Shown piece by piece: positions 53,401-61,113 of a stretch of 64,000 nt of DNA. The position numbers and the translations under genes are program-made. The stretch comes from Marmoricola sp. OAE513 (lineage in GTDB: Bacteria > Actinomycetota > Actinomycetes > Propionibacteriales > Nocardioidaceae). The notes under the pieces are model-generated. The model ran no database searches. It had not been told where the DNA came from and was given only the letters and a program-made list of their open reading frames with translations. Numbering within the stretch: the stretch's first letter is position 1; every line of letters begins with the position of its first letter. The DNA is taken from contig NZ_JBEPOC010000001.1 of NCBI RefSeq assembly GCF_040546585.1, forward strand, positions 1,364,001-1,428,000, in the 5' to 3' direction.

Positions 53401-54390
53401 ATGAAGACTCCCTCCCCCCGCGGCCCTTGGAGCGACGCGGTCAACGCAGCGCTGACGAGCGGCGACGCCCTCACCCTTCCGGCCGATCCGCCCGCCGTGG
53501 ACGATGCCTCACTGGCGCTCTGGACTCTCTACGAGCTCAGCTACCGCGGCTTCGACGACGCCCCCGGAGCCGACGAGTGGTCACCGTCCCTGCTCCGCGC
53601 CCGGCAGTACCTCGAGCGGGACCTGGAGCAGCGGTTGCGTGCGATGACCGACGAGCTGGTCGAGGATGCCCTGGGCTCTGACGGAGGTGTGGTCGAGCGT
53701 CTCGAGCGGGTGGTGTCGCACGACGGTCCTTCTCTCAGCACCTACCTGCACCGCGAGGCGGATGCCGAGCAGTACCGGGAGTTCCTCGCGCTGCGCAGCA
53801 TCTACCACCTCAAAGAGTCCGATCCTCAGGCGTTCGCGCTGCCCCGGCTCACCGGACCCGCGAAGGTCGCCCTCGCCGAGCTCCTGTACGACGAGTTCGG
53901 CGGCGGTGCTCCGGACCGGCTGCACCAGCAGCTGTTCGCCGCTGCCCTGACCGACGCCGGGCTCGACCCGACGTACGGGGCCTACCTCGACCAGGCGCCG
54001 GCGCACGTCCTCGACGTGAGCAACGCGATGTCGTTCTTCGGGCTGCACCGGCGCTGGCGGGCAGCGAGCTCGGGTCACCTGGCGGCGTTCGAGATGACCA
54101 GCTCACTGCCGTGCCGGCGCTACGTGCAGGGTGCCGAGCGCCTGGGGCTGGGGGCCGGCGTCGTGCGCTACTTCGACGAGCACGTCGAGGCCGACGCGGT
54201 CCACGAGCAGCTGGCAGCGCGGTCCATCTGCGGCTCGCTCGTGAGCGAGGATCCCGGGCTCGAGCGCGACGTGCTGTTCGGAGCCGCCACGTGCATCCTG
54301 CTCGAGGAGGCCTCGGCGGCAGCCACCCTGTCCTCGTGGTCCGAGGGCGGGTCGGCGCTGGTCACGGCCGACCGACCCGTGGCGGCCTGA
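53401..54390 (+). CDS. Heme-oxygenase-like diiron protein (HDO superfamily)
   Basis: A 329-residue all-helical protein of the iron-containing redox enzyme family (Haem_oxygenas_2). Candidate iron ligands are Glu165 (LLYDEFGGG), His175, Glu231 (HLAAFEMTSS) and the helix motif His261-x3-Asp265-x2-His268 (FDEHVEADAVHE), the pattern of HDO enzymes such as UndA and SznF that use oxygen to cut or hydroxylate substrates. An N-terminal extension of about 100 residues is present. ATG 53401; divergent from a HemK-like methyltransferase. Substrate unknown. Confidence 0.82.
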   Translation: MKTPSPRGPWSDAVNAALTSGDALTLPADPPAVDDASLALWTLYELSYRGFDDAPGADEWSPSLLRARQYLERDLEQRLRAMTDELVEDALGSDGGVVERLERVVSHDGPSLSTYLHREADAEQYREFLALRSIYHLKESDPQAFALPRLTGPAKVALAELLYDEFGGGAPDRLHQQLFAAALTDAGLDPTYGAYLDQAPAHVLDVSNAMSFFGLHRRWRAASSGHLAAFEMTSSLPCRRYVQGAERLGLGAGVVRYFDEHVEADAVHEQLAARSICGSLVSEDPGLERDVLFGAATCILLEEASAAATLSSWSEGGSALVTADRPVAA

Positions 54391-54550
54391 GGGCCGGCAC
54401 CCCCACCAGCGCGAGGGGTCGCCAAAACCGGCGATCCGACGTAGCGTCGCAGGTGCGACGGTCACAGAGCGGCCGTCGCGCCAGCGGAGGCCCAACTCGG
54501 GACGCGACCAACTCTGTGGTCGGGCAGCCGGAAAAGAACGGACCGGCCCC
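54391..54550. other. Intergenic region before the STAS gene
   Basis: 160 bp with several small hairpins (CGCC/GGCG near 54421; CGACG/CGTCG near 54438; ACCA/TGGT near 54508) and no coding potential recognised. The STAS gene ribosome site is weak (GGAAAAGAACGGACC). A stress-sigma promoter might be expected but no convincing match is seen. Confidence 0.35.
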
Positions 54551-54940
54551 ATGAACGCACCTCCCACGATCACGACGTCTCCGTCGACGACCGGTCATGT
54601 CGTGGTCACCGTTGCCGGCGACCACGACCTCGACACCGCCGACGACCTGCGCCAGCAGCTGTTCGAGGCGATCGGCACCAACCCGCAGGTCGTGCTCGAC
54701 CTGTCCAGGATGACCTTCTGCGACTCGGTCTGCCTCGGCGTCCTGGTCTCGAGTCACCAGGCTGCTGTGAGCGCCGGCGGCTGGCTCCGGGTCGCTGCAC
54801 CCGGAACCTACATCCGACGGGTTCTCGACCTGACCCGGCTCGACCAGGTGCTGTCGATCCACGACTCCCTCGAAGAGGCCGTCCGACCTTCCGTCGAGGC
54901 TCCGGCCGTGCCCGAGCAGCGGGGTGCTGACTCAGCCTGA
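54551..54940 (+). CDS. STAS-domain anti-sigma factor antagonist
   Basis: A 129-residue SpoIIAA/RsbV-like protein: VVVTVAGDHDLDTADDLRQQLFEAI, VVLDLSRMTFCDSVCLGVLVSSHQAA with Ser in CDS at the position phosphorylated by RsbW-type kinases, and GGWLRVAAPGTYIRRVLDLTRLDQVL. No anti-sigma kinase or sigma factor gene is adjacent, so its partner lies elsewhere. Its last nine bases overlap the end of the convergent CDGSH gene. Confidence 0.87.
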   Translation: MNAPPTITTSPSTTGHVVVTVAGDHDLDTADDLRQQLFEAIGTNPQVVLDLSRMTFCDSVCLGVLVSSHQAAVSAGGWLRVAAPGTYIRRVLDLTRLDQVLSIHDSLEEAVRPSVEAPAVPEQRGADSA

Positions 54941-55195
54941 GCGAAGCCTCGCTGCAGCCACCTTGTGCGTCCCGTCGCACCAGGGTGCGCGCTGGCTCAG
55001 GTGGCAGGTGCAGACACCGACGACGGGTCGGCACGCAGGGTGCTCCACGCCGTCACCGTCCGCGACGGCGGCCGCCCCCCGGACCAGCGCCGGACCGCCC
55101 TCGATGACTTCGATGGCGCACCTGTCCTGGCTTCCGCGGTCCACCAGCGACCGCACCTCGTCCTCGGTCAAGGGCTCCCGCGCTGGGGCCGTCAT
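54932..55195 (-). CDS. CDGSH iron-sulfur domain protein (mitoNEET-like)
   Basis: An 87-residue protein with the [2Fe-2S] CDGSH motif CTCHLSQRAPWCDGTH: Cys62, Cys64, Cys73 and His77. The first 45 residues contain a DUF1271-like strand pattern (ALVRGAAAVADGD). CDGSH proteins carry or transfer labile clusters or electrons. Its position near the diiron HDO protein suggests it may serve that enzyme as an electron or iron source. Confidence 0.88.
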   Translation of the reverse strand: MTAPAREPLTEDEVRSLVDRGSQDRCAIEVIEGGPALVRGAAAVADGDGVEHPACRPVVGVCTCHLSQRAPWCDGTHKVAAARLRSG

Positions 55196-55252
55196 CGGCT
55201 TCGTCCGTCCATAGACGGCCTGTACCCGACCGACGCGCGGTCACACCCGGGC

Positions 55253-55816
55253 TCAGGGGCGCAGGCCCGCGAGCAACAGGTCCAGGTGCCGCTGCCACGC
55301 GACCTTCCCGTGCAGGAAGTACATCGTCGCGGTCGTTCCGCACATCATCATGCCGTAGTCCTCGACGGTGAGGTCGCTGCGCACGACGCCAGCAGCCCTG
55401 GCCCGGTCGATCATCCGCCCGAGGACGGCGTTCAACGCTGCCTTGTCCTCCTCGATGCCGTCCCAGCTGAAGCTGTCGAGGTTCATCATCGCGAGCTGGA
55501 AGGCGGCGTCGCCGTCGGCCGACATCGCCTGCCGGCGCATCGAGGTGGCCAGCGCGTCGTACGGATCCTCGATGACCTCGCACTCGGCGGCGATGGTGGC
55601 GAACTCCTGGAACCGTTTGCGGACCAAGGCGGTCAGCAGCGCCTCCTTCGTCGAGAAACGACGGTAGAGCGTGCCGATTCCGACGCCCGCGTGCGCTGCG
55701 ATGTCCTCCATCTGGGCTTTGGCCCCGCGCTCGGCGAAGAGGGCCTGCGCCGAGGCGGTGATCCGCTCGAGGTTGCGCTGCGCGTCGGCCCGCAGGGGGC
55801 GCTGCTCCGTGGTCAC
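55253..55816 (-). CDS. TetR-family transcriptional regulator
   Basis: A 187-residue TetR protein. The N-terminal helix-turn-helix reads ITASAQALFAERGAKAQMEDIAAHAGVGIGTLYRRFSTKEALLTAL (about residues 19-65); the C-terminal ligand domain is helical and ends HGKVAWQRHLDLLLAGL. GTG start at 55816. It is divergent from an MFS exporter gene, and a palindromic operator lies between them within the exporter promoter, so it most likely represses the exporter and itself. Confidence 0.88.
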   Translation of the reverse strand: MTTEQRPLRADAQRNLERITASAQALFAERGAKAQMEDIAAHAGVGIGTLYRRFSTKEALLTALVRKRFQEFATIAAECEVIEDPYDALATSMRRQAMSADGDAAFQLAMMNLDSFSWDGIEEDKAALNAVLGRMIDRARAAGVVRSDLTVEDYGMMMCGTTATMYFLHGKVAWQRHLDLLLAGLRP

Positions 55817-55880
55817 GGCCTGCCTCCCGGGGCTGAAGGAACGGTGCTGGACATCCGGAATGCTACCTCCGTATTTTCCG

Positions 55881-55910
55881 TTGACAAGCGGAAGTCGCCT
55901 TCCGTATCGT
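55881..55910 (+). promoter_or_regulatory. MFS exporter promoter with TetR operator
   Basis: TTGACA (55881-55886) and TATCGT (55905-55910) are separated by 18 bp. The spacer holds a perfect inverted repeat CGGAAG-TCGC-CTTCCG (55889-55904). Extra half-sites TTTTCCG (55874-55880) and CGGAAG (55917-55922) flank it symmetrically. A repressor here would block RNA polymerase directly. Confidence 0.72.
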
Positions 55911-55961
55911 CTTAAACGGAAGAGGAACTACGGTTCCATATACGTACTTCAGGAGCTCCAG

Positions 55962-57429
55962 ATGTCCCAGCCCGACCTCAGCACCCCCCGAGCGAGGAAC
56001 CTCGCTCTGGCCCTGCTGGCCATGACGCAGTTCGTCGTGGTCATCGACGCCTCGATCGTCAACGTCGCGCTGCCCTCGATCGGCACAGCGCTCGACTTCT
56101 CCCAGAACGACCTCTCCTGGGTGGTGAACTCCTACACCCTGACCTTCGGCGGCTTCCTGCTCCTCGGCGGCCGCCTCGCCGACTTCTTCGGTCGGCGCCG
56201 GGTCTTCATGATCGGGATGGCGCTCTTCGCGCTGGCCTCGCTCGCGGGCGGCTTCGCCCAGAACGAGACCTGGCTGATCGCCGCCCGCGCGGTCCAGGGT
56301 CTCGGCGCCGCGATCGCCTCCCCCGCCGCGCTGTCGATCATCACCACGACCTTCCCCGAGGGCTCCGAGCGCAACAAGGCGCTCGGCATCTGGGGTGCCG
56401 TCGCCGGAGCCGGCGGCGCGGCCGGCGTCCTGCTCGGCGGTGTGCTCACCGAGTGGGCGGGCTGGGAGTGGGTGCTGTTCGTGAACGTGCCGATCGGCGC
56501 TTTCATCGTCGGGCAGGGCGCCGAAGCTGCTCGCCGAGTCGACGGCCGAGGAGGAGAGCGACCGTGTCCTCGACCTGCCCGGTGCCGTCACCGTCTCGGC
56601 CGGCCTCGCGCTCGGCGTCTACGCGATGGTCAAGGCCACCGAGGTCGGCTGGTCCTCGGGCCAGACCATCGGCTTCCTCGCCGGTTCGGTCGCACTGCTC
56701 GTGGCGTTCGTCGTCGTGGAGCTCCGCACCCGCAAGCCGCTGGTGCCGTTCTCGATCTTCCGACTGCGCACCCTGCGTGGCGCGAACATCGTCGGCGTGC
56801 TGATCGGGATGTCCCTGTTCTCCATGTTCTTCATGGTCACGCTCTACCTGCAGCAGGTGCTCGGGGACGACGCTCTCGAGGCGGGTCTCTCCTACCTGCC
56901 GCTGGCGATCGCGATCATCCTGGCGGCCGGTGCCGCCAGCGCCCTGGTCACCCGGATCGGGTTCAAGAACGTGCTCATCATCGGGATGCTCTTCGTCGCC
57001 GGCGGTCTCGCCTGGTTCTCACAGATCTCGCCGGACGGGTCGTTCACGGTCGACGTGCTCGCCCCCTCGGTGCTCGCCGGCATCGGGCTCGGCATGTCCT
57101 TCGTGTCGGTGACGATCGCCGCCGTGACCGGCACCGAGGCGCACGAGGCCGGCCTGGCCTCCGGCCTGATCAACACGACCCAGCAGATCGGCGGGGCTCT
57201 CGGCCTGGCGATCCTGGCCTCGGTCGCCAACTCGTCCACGAAGGACGAGTTCGGGACCGGGGCGGACGCTCCGACGGCTCTGACCCAGGGCTTCGCCGAC
57301 GCGTTCACCATCGGCGCCTGCTTCGCGCTCGTCGGGGCCGTGCTCGCGGGCCTGCTGATCTCCAGCCGCGACAGCCAGGAGCATGCCGAGTCGGCGCGCG
57401 CCGGCGAGGCGTTTCCGGTCGCCGTCTGA
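55962..57429 (+). CDS. MFS drug exporter (DHA2 family, 14 helices), frameshifted as read
   Basis: Proton-driven efflux protein. ATG 55962 follows AGGAGCTCC. The first frame shows FVVVIDASIVNVALPSIG (motif D1), motif A GGRLADFFGRRRVF, RAVQGLGAAIASPAAL (motif B) and motif C-like GAVAGAGGAAGVLLGG, then breaks after VNVPIGAFIVGQ. The continuation (KLLAESTAEEESDRVLDLPG) is one base out of phase. The G run at 56516-56518 has one base too many; GGCAGGCG would restore the frame. Joined length is about 488 residues. Regulated by the divergent TetR gene. Substrates unknown, likely toxic organics. Confidence 0.88.
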
Positions 57430-57451
57430 GGCCGGACGCCCTGGAGACGGG

Positions 57452-57487
57452 GAACGGCGCCGAGGTCAGGTGACCTCGGCGCCGTTC
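57452..57487. terminator. Bidirectional terminator between two convergent MFS genes
   Basis: A perfect 17 bp inverted repeat (GAACGGCGCCGAGGTCA, 57452-57468, and its complement 57471-57487) with a two-base centre lies between the stops at 57429 and 57494. No T tract is present, but the stem is very stable and serves both strands. Confidence 0.75.
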
Positions 57488-57493
57488 GCGTTC

Positions 57494-58972
57494 TCAGGCC
57501 TCGTGCGCTTCCTCGACCGAATGGGAGTTGGTCAGGGTGAGCGCTCCGAGCCCGGCGACCAGACCGACCACCACGGCGAGCACGGCGTAGGTGATCCGCT
57601 CCCCGTGGAAGAACGACCGCACCAGCGCGCTGCTCCAGGTGCCTGCCGGCAGCGACGTGGTGACCAGTGCCGCGATCATCGTGCCGACGACGGCCGTGCC
57701 GACGCTGGTGCCGATCTCCTGGGCGGTGTCGTTGAGCGCTGTGCCGATCGAGGTGCGGTTGGCCGGCATCGCGTCGACCAGGGCGACCGCACAGATCGTC
57801 ATGACGGTGCGCAGCCCGATCGTCATGGCCACCATCGAGACCGCGATCGGCAGGTACCCGTGGTCGACGCCCCAGCTCAGGCCCGCCAGCGACCCGGCGA
57901 GGAAGCCGGCGCCGACCAGGCACGCGATCCGGTGCCCGAACGTGGTGCCCAGCCACTCCGAGAGCGGCGTGGCGAGGAGCATCGTGATGATGATCGGCAG
58001 GTTGGCCAGCCCGGCCTTCACGGGGCTCCAGCCGTAGGCGAACTGGAAGTGCAGGATCAGGCCGAACATCACACTGGCCATCGCGATCGAGGTGCCGATC
58101 TGGGCGATCGCCGCACCGCGGACGGTCCCGTTGGAGAACAGACGCAGGTCGAGCATCGGTGCCGCCGTACGCCGCTCGTGGCTGACGAACGCGAGGCCTG
58201 CGGCGAGTGCACCGACGATCGAACCGAGGGTGAGCGGGGAGGCCCAGCCGTGCTCGACACCGCTGGTCAGCGAGAAGCACGCCAGCCCGATGGCGACGAC
58301 GGACAGGGCCGCGCCGGGCAGGTCGAGGACGTCGTCGGTCAGGTCCTCGGGACGGTCGGCCGGAACGCCGAGCCGGACACCGATGAACGCGATCAGCGCG
58401 ATCGGCGCGTTGACGACCAGCAGCCACTCCCAGCTCACGTGGGCCAGGGCGGTGCCGCCGAGCAGCGGCCCGAGAACGAAGCCGGACATGCCGACGATGA
58501 TCATCACGGTCATGGCGCGCATCCGCAGCGCCTTGTCGTCGAAGAGCCGGAAGACCAGCGAGTTGGTGATCGGCGCCATTGCCGCGGCGGCGATGCCGAG
58601 TCCGGCGCGCAGGCCGATCAGCTCACCGGTCGTGGAGACGAGGACGACGCAGAGGCTGAGCAGCCCGAAGACGGTGAGGCCGACGAGCAGGACCCGCCTG
58701 CGACCGAGGCGGTCGGCCATCGAGCCCGCCGTGAGCAGCAGGCCGCCGAAGGTCAGCGAGTAGGCGCCGGTGACCCACTGCAGAGCGGTGGTGCCGCCAC
58801 CCAGGTCTCGGCCGATCGTGGGCAGGGCGATCGACAGCAGCGTGTTGTCGACCATCTCGACGAAGAACGCGAGGCAGAGTGCGGCCAGCGGGATCCAGGC
58901 CGCGCGCAGGGACGGATAGGTGTTGCCGGCCTGCGCCGAAGTCGTGGTGATCGTGGGAGCGGTGGTGGTCAT
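57494..58972 (-). CDS. MFS drug exporter (DHA2 family, 14 helices)
   Basis: A 492-residue efflux protein with 14 predicted helices. Motifs: FVEMVDNTLLSIALPTIG (D1), GSMADRLGRRRVLL (A), LRAGLGIAAAAMAPI (B) and GMSGFVLGPLLGGTALAHVSWEWLLVVNAPIALIAF (C and following). The N-terminus is threonine-rich. It is intact, unlike the neighbouring MFS gene with which it converges. ATG 58972; a perfect inverted repeat lies upstream at 59037-59054, between it and the divergent FMN reductase gene. Confidence 0.9.
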   Translation of the reverse strand: MTTTAPTITTTSAQAGNTYPSLRAAWIPLAALCLAFFVEMVDNTLLSIALPTIGRDLGGGTTALQWVTGAYSLTFGGLLLTAGSMADRLGRRRVLLVGLTVFGLLSLCVVLVSTTGELIGLRAGLGIAAAAMAPITNSLVFRLFDDKALRMRAMTVMIIVGMSGFVLGPLLGGTALAHVSWEWLLVVNAPIALIAFIGVRLGVPADRPEDLTDDVLDLPGAALSVVAIGLACFSLTSGVEHGWASPLTLGSIVGALAAGLAFVSHERRTAAPMLDLRLFSNGTVRGAAIAQIGTSIAMASVMFGLILHFQFAYGWSPVKAGLANLPIIITMLLATPLSEWLGTTFGHRIACLVGAGFLAGSLAGLSWGVDHGYLPIAVSMVAMTIGLRTVMTICAVALVDAMPANRTSIGTALNDTAQEIGTSVGTAVVGTMIAALVTTSLPAGTWSSALVRSFFHGERITYAVLAVVVGLVAGLGALTLTNSHSVEEAHEA

Positions 58973-59036
58973 GGTGGACCTCCTCTCGAGTGGCGCCGGG
59001 TGTCGGGCGCACCAGAAAGGTAGGAACCAGCGGTTT

Positions 59037-59054
59037 CACCGTGGTTTCACGGTG
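59037..59054. promoter_or_regulatory. Candidate operator between divergent MFS and FMN-reductase genes
   Basis: CACCGTG-GTTT-CACGGTG is a perfect inverted repeat with 7 bp arms. TTTCAC occurs just before and within it, and again at 59056. It lies 65 bp from the MFS start and 61 bp from the reductase start, a suitable place for a shared regulator, which is not encoded next to it. Confidence 0.55.
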
Positions 59055-59114
59055 GATTCACACCACGTCGCTGTGGGGCTGGTCGCCGTCGGGCCTGCAC
59101 GACACGATGGGCGC

Positions 59115-59855
59115 ATGACGCAGACCACCGCCACCCCCGAGGCCCTTGCCCAGTTCGACGGAACCGGGCTGAAGGCCATGTTCGTGAACTGCACCTTGAA
59201 GAGGTCACCCGAGCCCAGCCACACCCAGGGACTCGTCGACGCCAGCGCCGGCATCATGCGCAAGCACGGCGTGGAGGTCGAGACCCTCCGCCTTCTCGAC
59301 CACGACGTCGCCACCGGGGTCTACCCCGACATGCGTGAGCACGGCTGGGAGACCGACGCCTGGCCGGAGATCTACCCGCGCCTGCTCGAGGCGGACATCC
59401 TGGTAGCGGCCGGCCCGATCTGGCTGGGCGACAACTCCAGCCAGATGAAGGTCCTCATCGAGCGGATCTACGCGCTCTCCGGGATGCTCAACGACAAGGG
59501 CCAGTACCTCTTCTACGGCCGGGTCGCCGGCTGCCTGATCACCGGCAACGAGGACGGCATCAAGCACTGCGCGCAGAACGTCCTCTACTCGTTGCAGCAC
59601 GTCGGCTACACCATCCCGCCGAACGCCGACGCAGGCTGGATCGGCGAGGCCGGCCCTGGCCCGTCGTACCTCGACCCGGGCAGCGGCGGGCCGGAGAACG
59701 ACTTCACCAACCGGAACACCACGTTCATGACGTGGAACCTGCTGCACCTGGCCAAGATGCTCAAGGACGCCGGCGGCGTTCCCGGGTACGGCAACCAGCG
59801 GTCGGCCTGGAACGACGGCACCCGGTTCGACTTCCAGAACCCCGAGTACCGGTAG
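59115..59855 (+). CDS. NAD(P)H-dependent FMN reductase / flavodoxin-fold oxidoreductase
   Basis: A 246-residue flavodoxin-like protein: KAMFVNCTLKRSPEPSHTQGLVDAS is the FMN-phosphate loop, ADILVAAGPIWLGDNSSQMKVLIERIYAL the second FMN segment, and VAGCLITGNEDGIKHCAQNVLYSLQHVGYTIPPN the third. It is of the NADPH_dep_FMN_red/WrbA-like class and would reduce FMN, quinones or azo/nitro compounds. ATG 59115. Convergent with the OYE-family gene (six bases between stops). Confidence 0.86.
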   Translation: MTQTTATPEALAQFDGTGLKAMFVNCTLKRSPEPSHTQGLVDASAGIMRKHGVEVETLRLLDHDVATGVYPDMREHGWETDAWPEIYPRLLEADILVAAGPIWLGDNSSQMKVLIERIYALSGMLNDKGQYLFYGRVAGCLITGNEDGIKHCAQNVLYSLQHVGYTIPPNADAGWIGEAGPGPSYLDPGSGGPENDFTNRNTTFMTWNLLHLAKMLKDAGGVPGYGNQRSAWNDGTRFDFQNPEYR

Positions 59856-59861
59856 CCGGCT

Positions 59862-61097
59862 TCAGCCGCGCTTGCGGCGGAAGGTGTCCTTGCCGTTGCG
59901 CCTGAGCATCGAGCCCATCGTCTTCCAGGACGGCCGGTCCAGGTCGGGCTCCTGACCGGCACCGATGCGGTGGAGCTGGTCGGTGTGCCACTGCAGGTCG
60001 AACAGGCTGTCGAAGACCGATGTGTCGGTGACCTTGCTCAGGGCCGCCTTGGCCGGCACCGCTCGGCGGGGCGAGGCCAGCGTGTCCAGGGTCCCGTCCA
60101 GCAGCTTCACCGGGGCGACCGGCTGGGTCGCAGCAGGGCGACCGAGACCGATCACGTCGCAGTCGCCGGACTCGAGCGCCGCGGTCATCGCGGACCGCGA
60201 CCGGAAGCCTCCGGTGACTGCGAGCGGTACGCCGGGCGCCAGCTCGCGCACGGTCTTGGCGTACTCCAGGAAGTAGGCCTCGCGGGCGACGGTCGAGGCG
60301 CGCGCCCCCATCATCGCGGGCGCCTCGTAGGAACCGCCGCTGATCTCGATCAGGTCGATGCCCTCGGTCGCCAGTGCCGCGACGACGTCGCGGGACTCAT
60401 CCTCGCTGAACCCTCCGCGCTGGAAGTCCGCCGAGTTCAGCTTGATGCCGACCGCGAAGCCGGGCGAGACCGTGCTCCGGATCCGGCGCAGGATCTCCAG
60501 GCAGAACCGCATCCGGTTCTCCGGCGACCCGCCCCACTCGTCGGTGCGCCGGTTGCTCAACGGCGAGAGGAACTGGGCGACCAGGTAACCGTGGGCGCCG
60601 TGGATCTGCACACCGTTGAACCCGGCGGTCTCGGCGACCGAGGCGGTGGTGGCGAAGCGGCCGATGATGTCCTCGATCTCGGCACCGGTCAGCTCGCGAG
60701 GCTTCTTCGCCAGCGGGGTGCTCAGGGCTACCGGGCTCGGCGCGACCGGCGTCGTCCGACCGAACGGGTCGGACTGCCGACCCGGGTGGTTGATCTGCAT
60801 CCAGATCGGCGCGCCACCGTCCTGGGTCGCCTTGGCCCAGCGGGTCAGGCCGTCGAGGTGCCGGTCGTCCTCGACGGCGACGTTGCCCTTCTCGCCGAGC
60901 TGACGGCGGTCGACCATCACGTTGCCGGTGACGACGAGGCCGTAACCGCCTTCGCCCCAGGTCCGGAAGAGTCGTTCGAGCTGCGCCGTCGGAGCCTGCG
61001 CGCTGTCACCCAGCGCCTCGGACAGCGCCGACTTCATGAAGCGGTTGGGAAGCACCTGACCGCAGGGCAGCGGCAGCGGGGCGTCGAGCGAGGTCAT
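59862..61097 (-). CDS. NADH:flavin oxidoreductase / Old Yellow Enzyme family protein
   Basis: A 411-residue FMN TIM-barrel ene-reductase: LPNRFMKSALSEALGD, WMQINHPGRQS, FNGVQIHGAHGYLVAQFLSPLSNRRTDEWGGSPENRMRF (substrate histidine pair as H-x2-H in IHGAHG), AVGIKLNSADFQRGG, IEISGGSYEAP and VTGGFRSRSAMTAAL. There is no C-terminal FeS/FAD extension, so it is the short form. It may reduce activated C=C bonds. It starts 16 bp after the lipase stop and is probably co-transcribed with it. Confidence 0.88.
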   Translation of the reverse strand: MTSLDAPLPLPCGQVLPNRFMKSALSEALGDSAQAPTAQLERLFRTWGEGGYGLVVTGNVMVDRRQLGEKGNVAVEDDRHLDGLTRWAKATQDGGAPIWMQINHPGRQSDPFGRTTPVAPSPVALSTPLAKKPRELTGAEIEDIIGRFATTASVAETAGFNGVQIHGAHGYLVAQFLSPLSNRRTDEWGGSPENRMRFCLEILRRIRSTVSPGFAVGIKLNSADFQRGGFSEDESRDVVAALATEGIDLIEISGGSYEAPAMMGARASTVAREAYFLEYAKTVRELAPGVPLAVTGGFRSRSAMTAALESGDCDVIGLGRPAATQPVAPVKLLDGTLDTLASPRRAVPAKAALSKVTDTSVFDSLFDLQWHTDQLHRIGAGQEPDLDRPSWKTMGSMLRRNGKDTFRRKRG

Positions 61098-61113
61098 GGA
61101 GAGCCTTTCGGGA

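Noticed and set aside
54932-55252. Extended plus-strand reading frame covering the CDGSH and TetR region
   Set aside because: The minus-strand CDGSH motif (C-x-C ... CDGxH) and TetR helix-turn-helix are unambiguous; the plus-strand frame has no homology.
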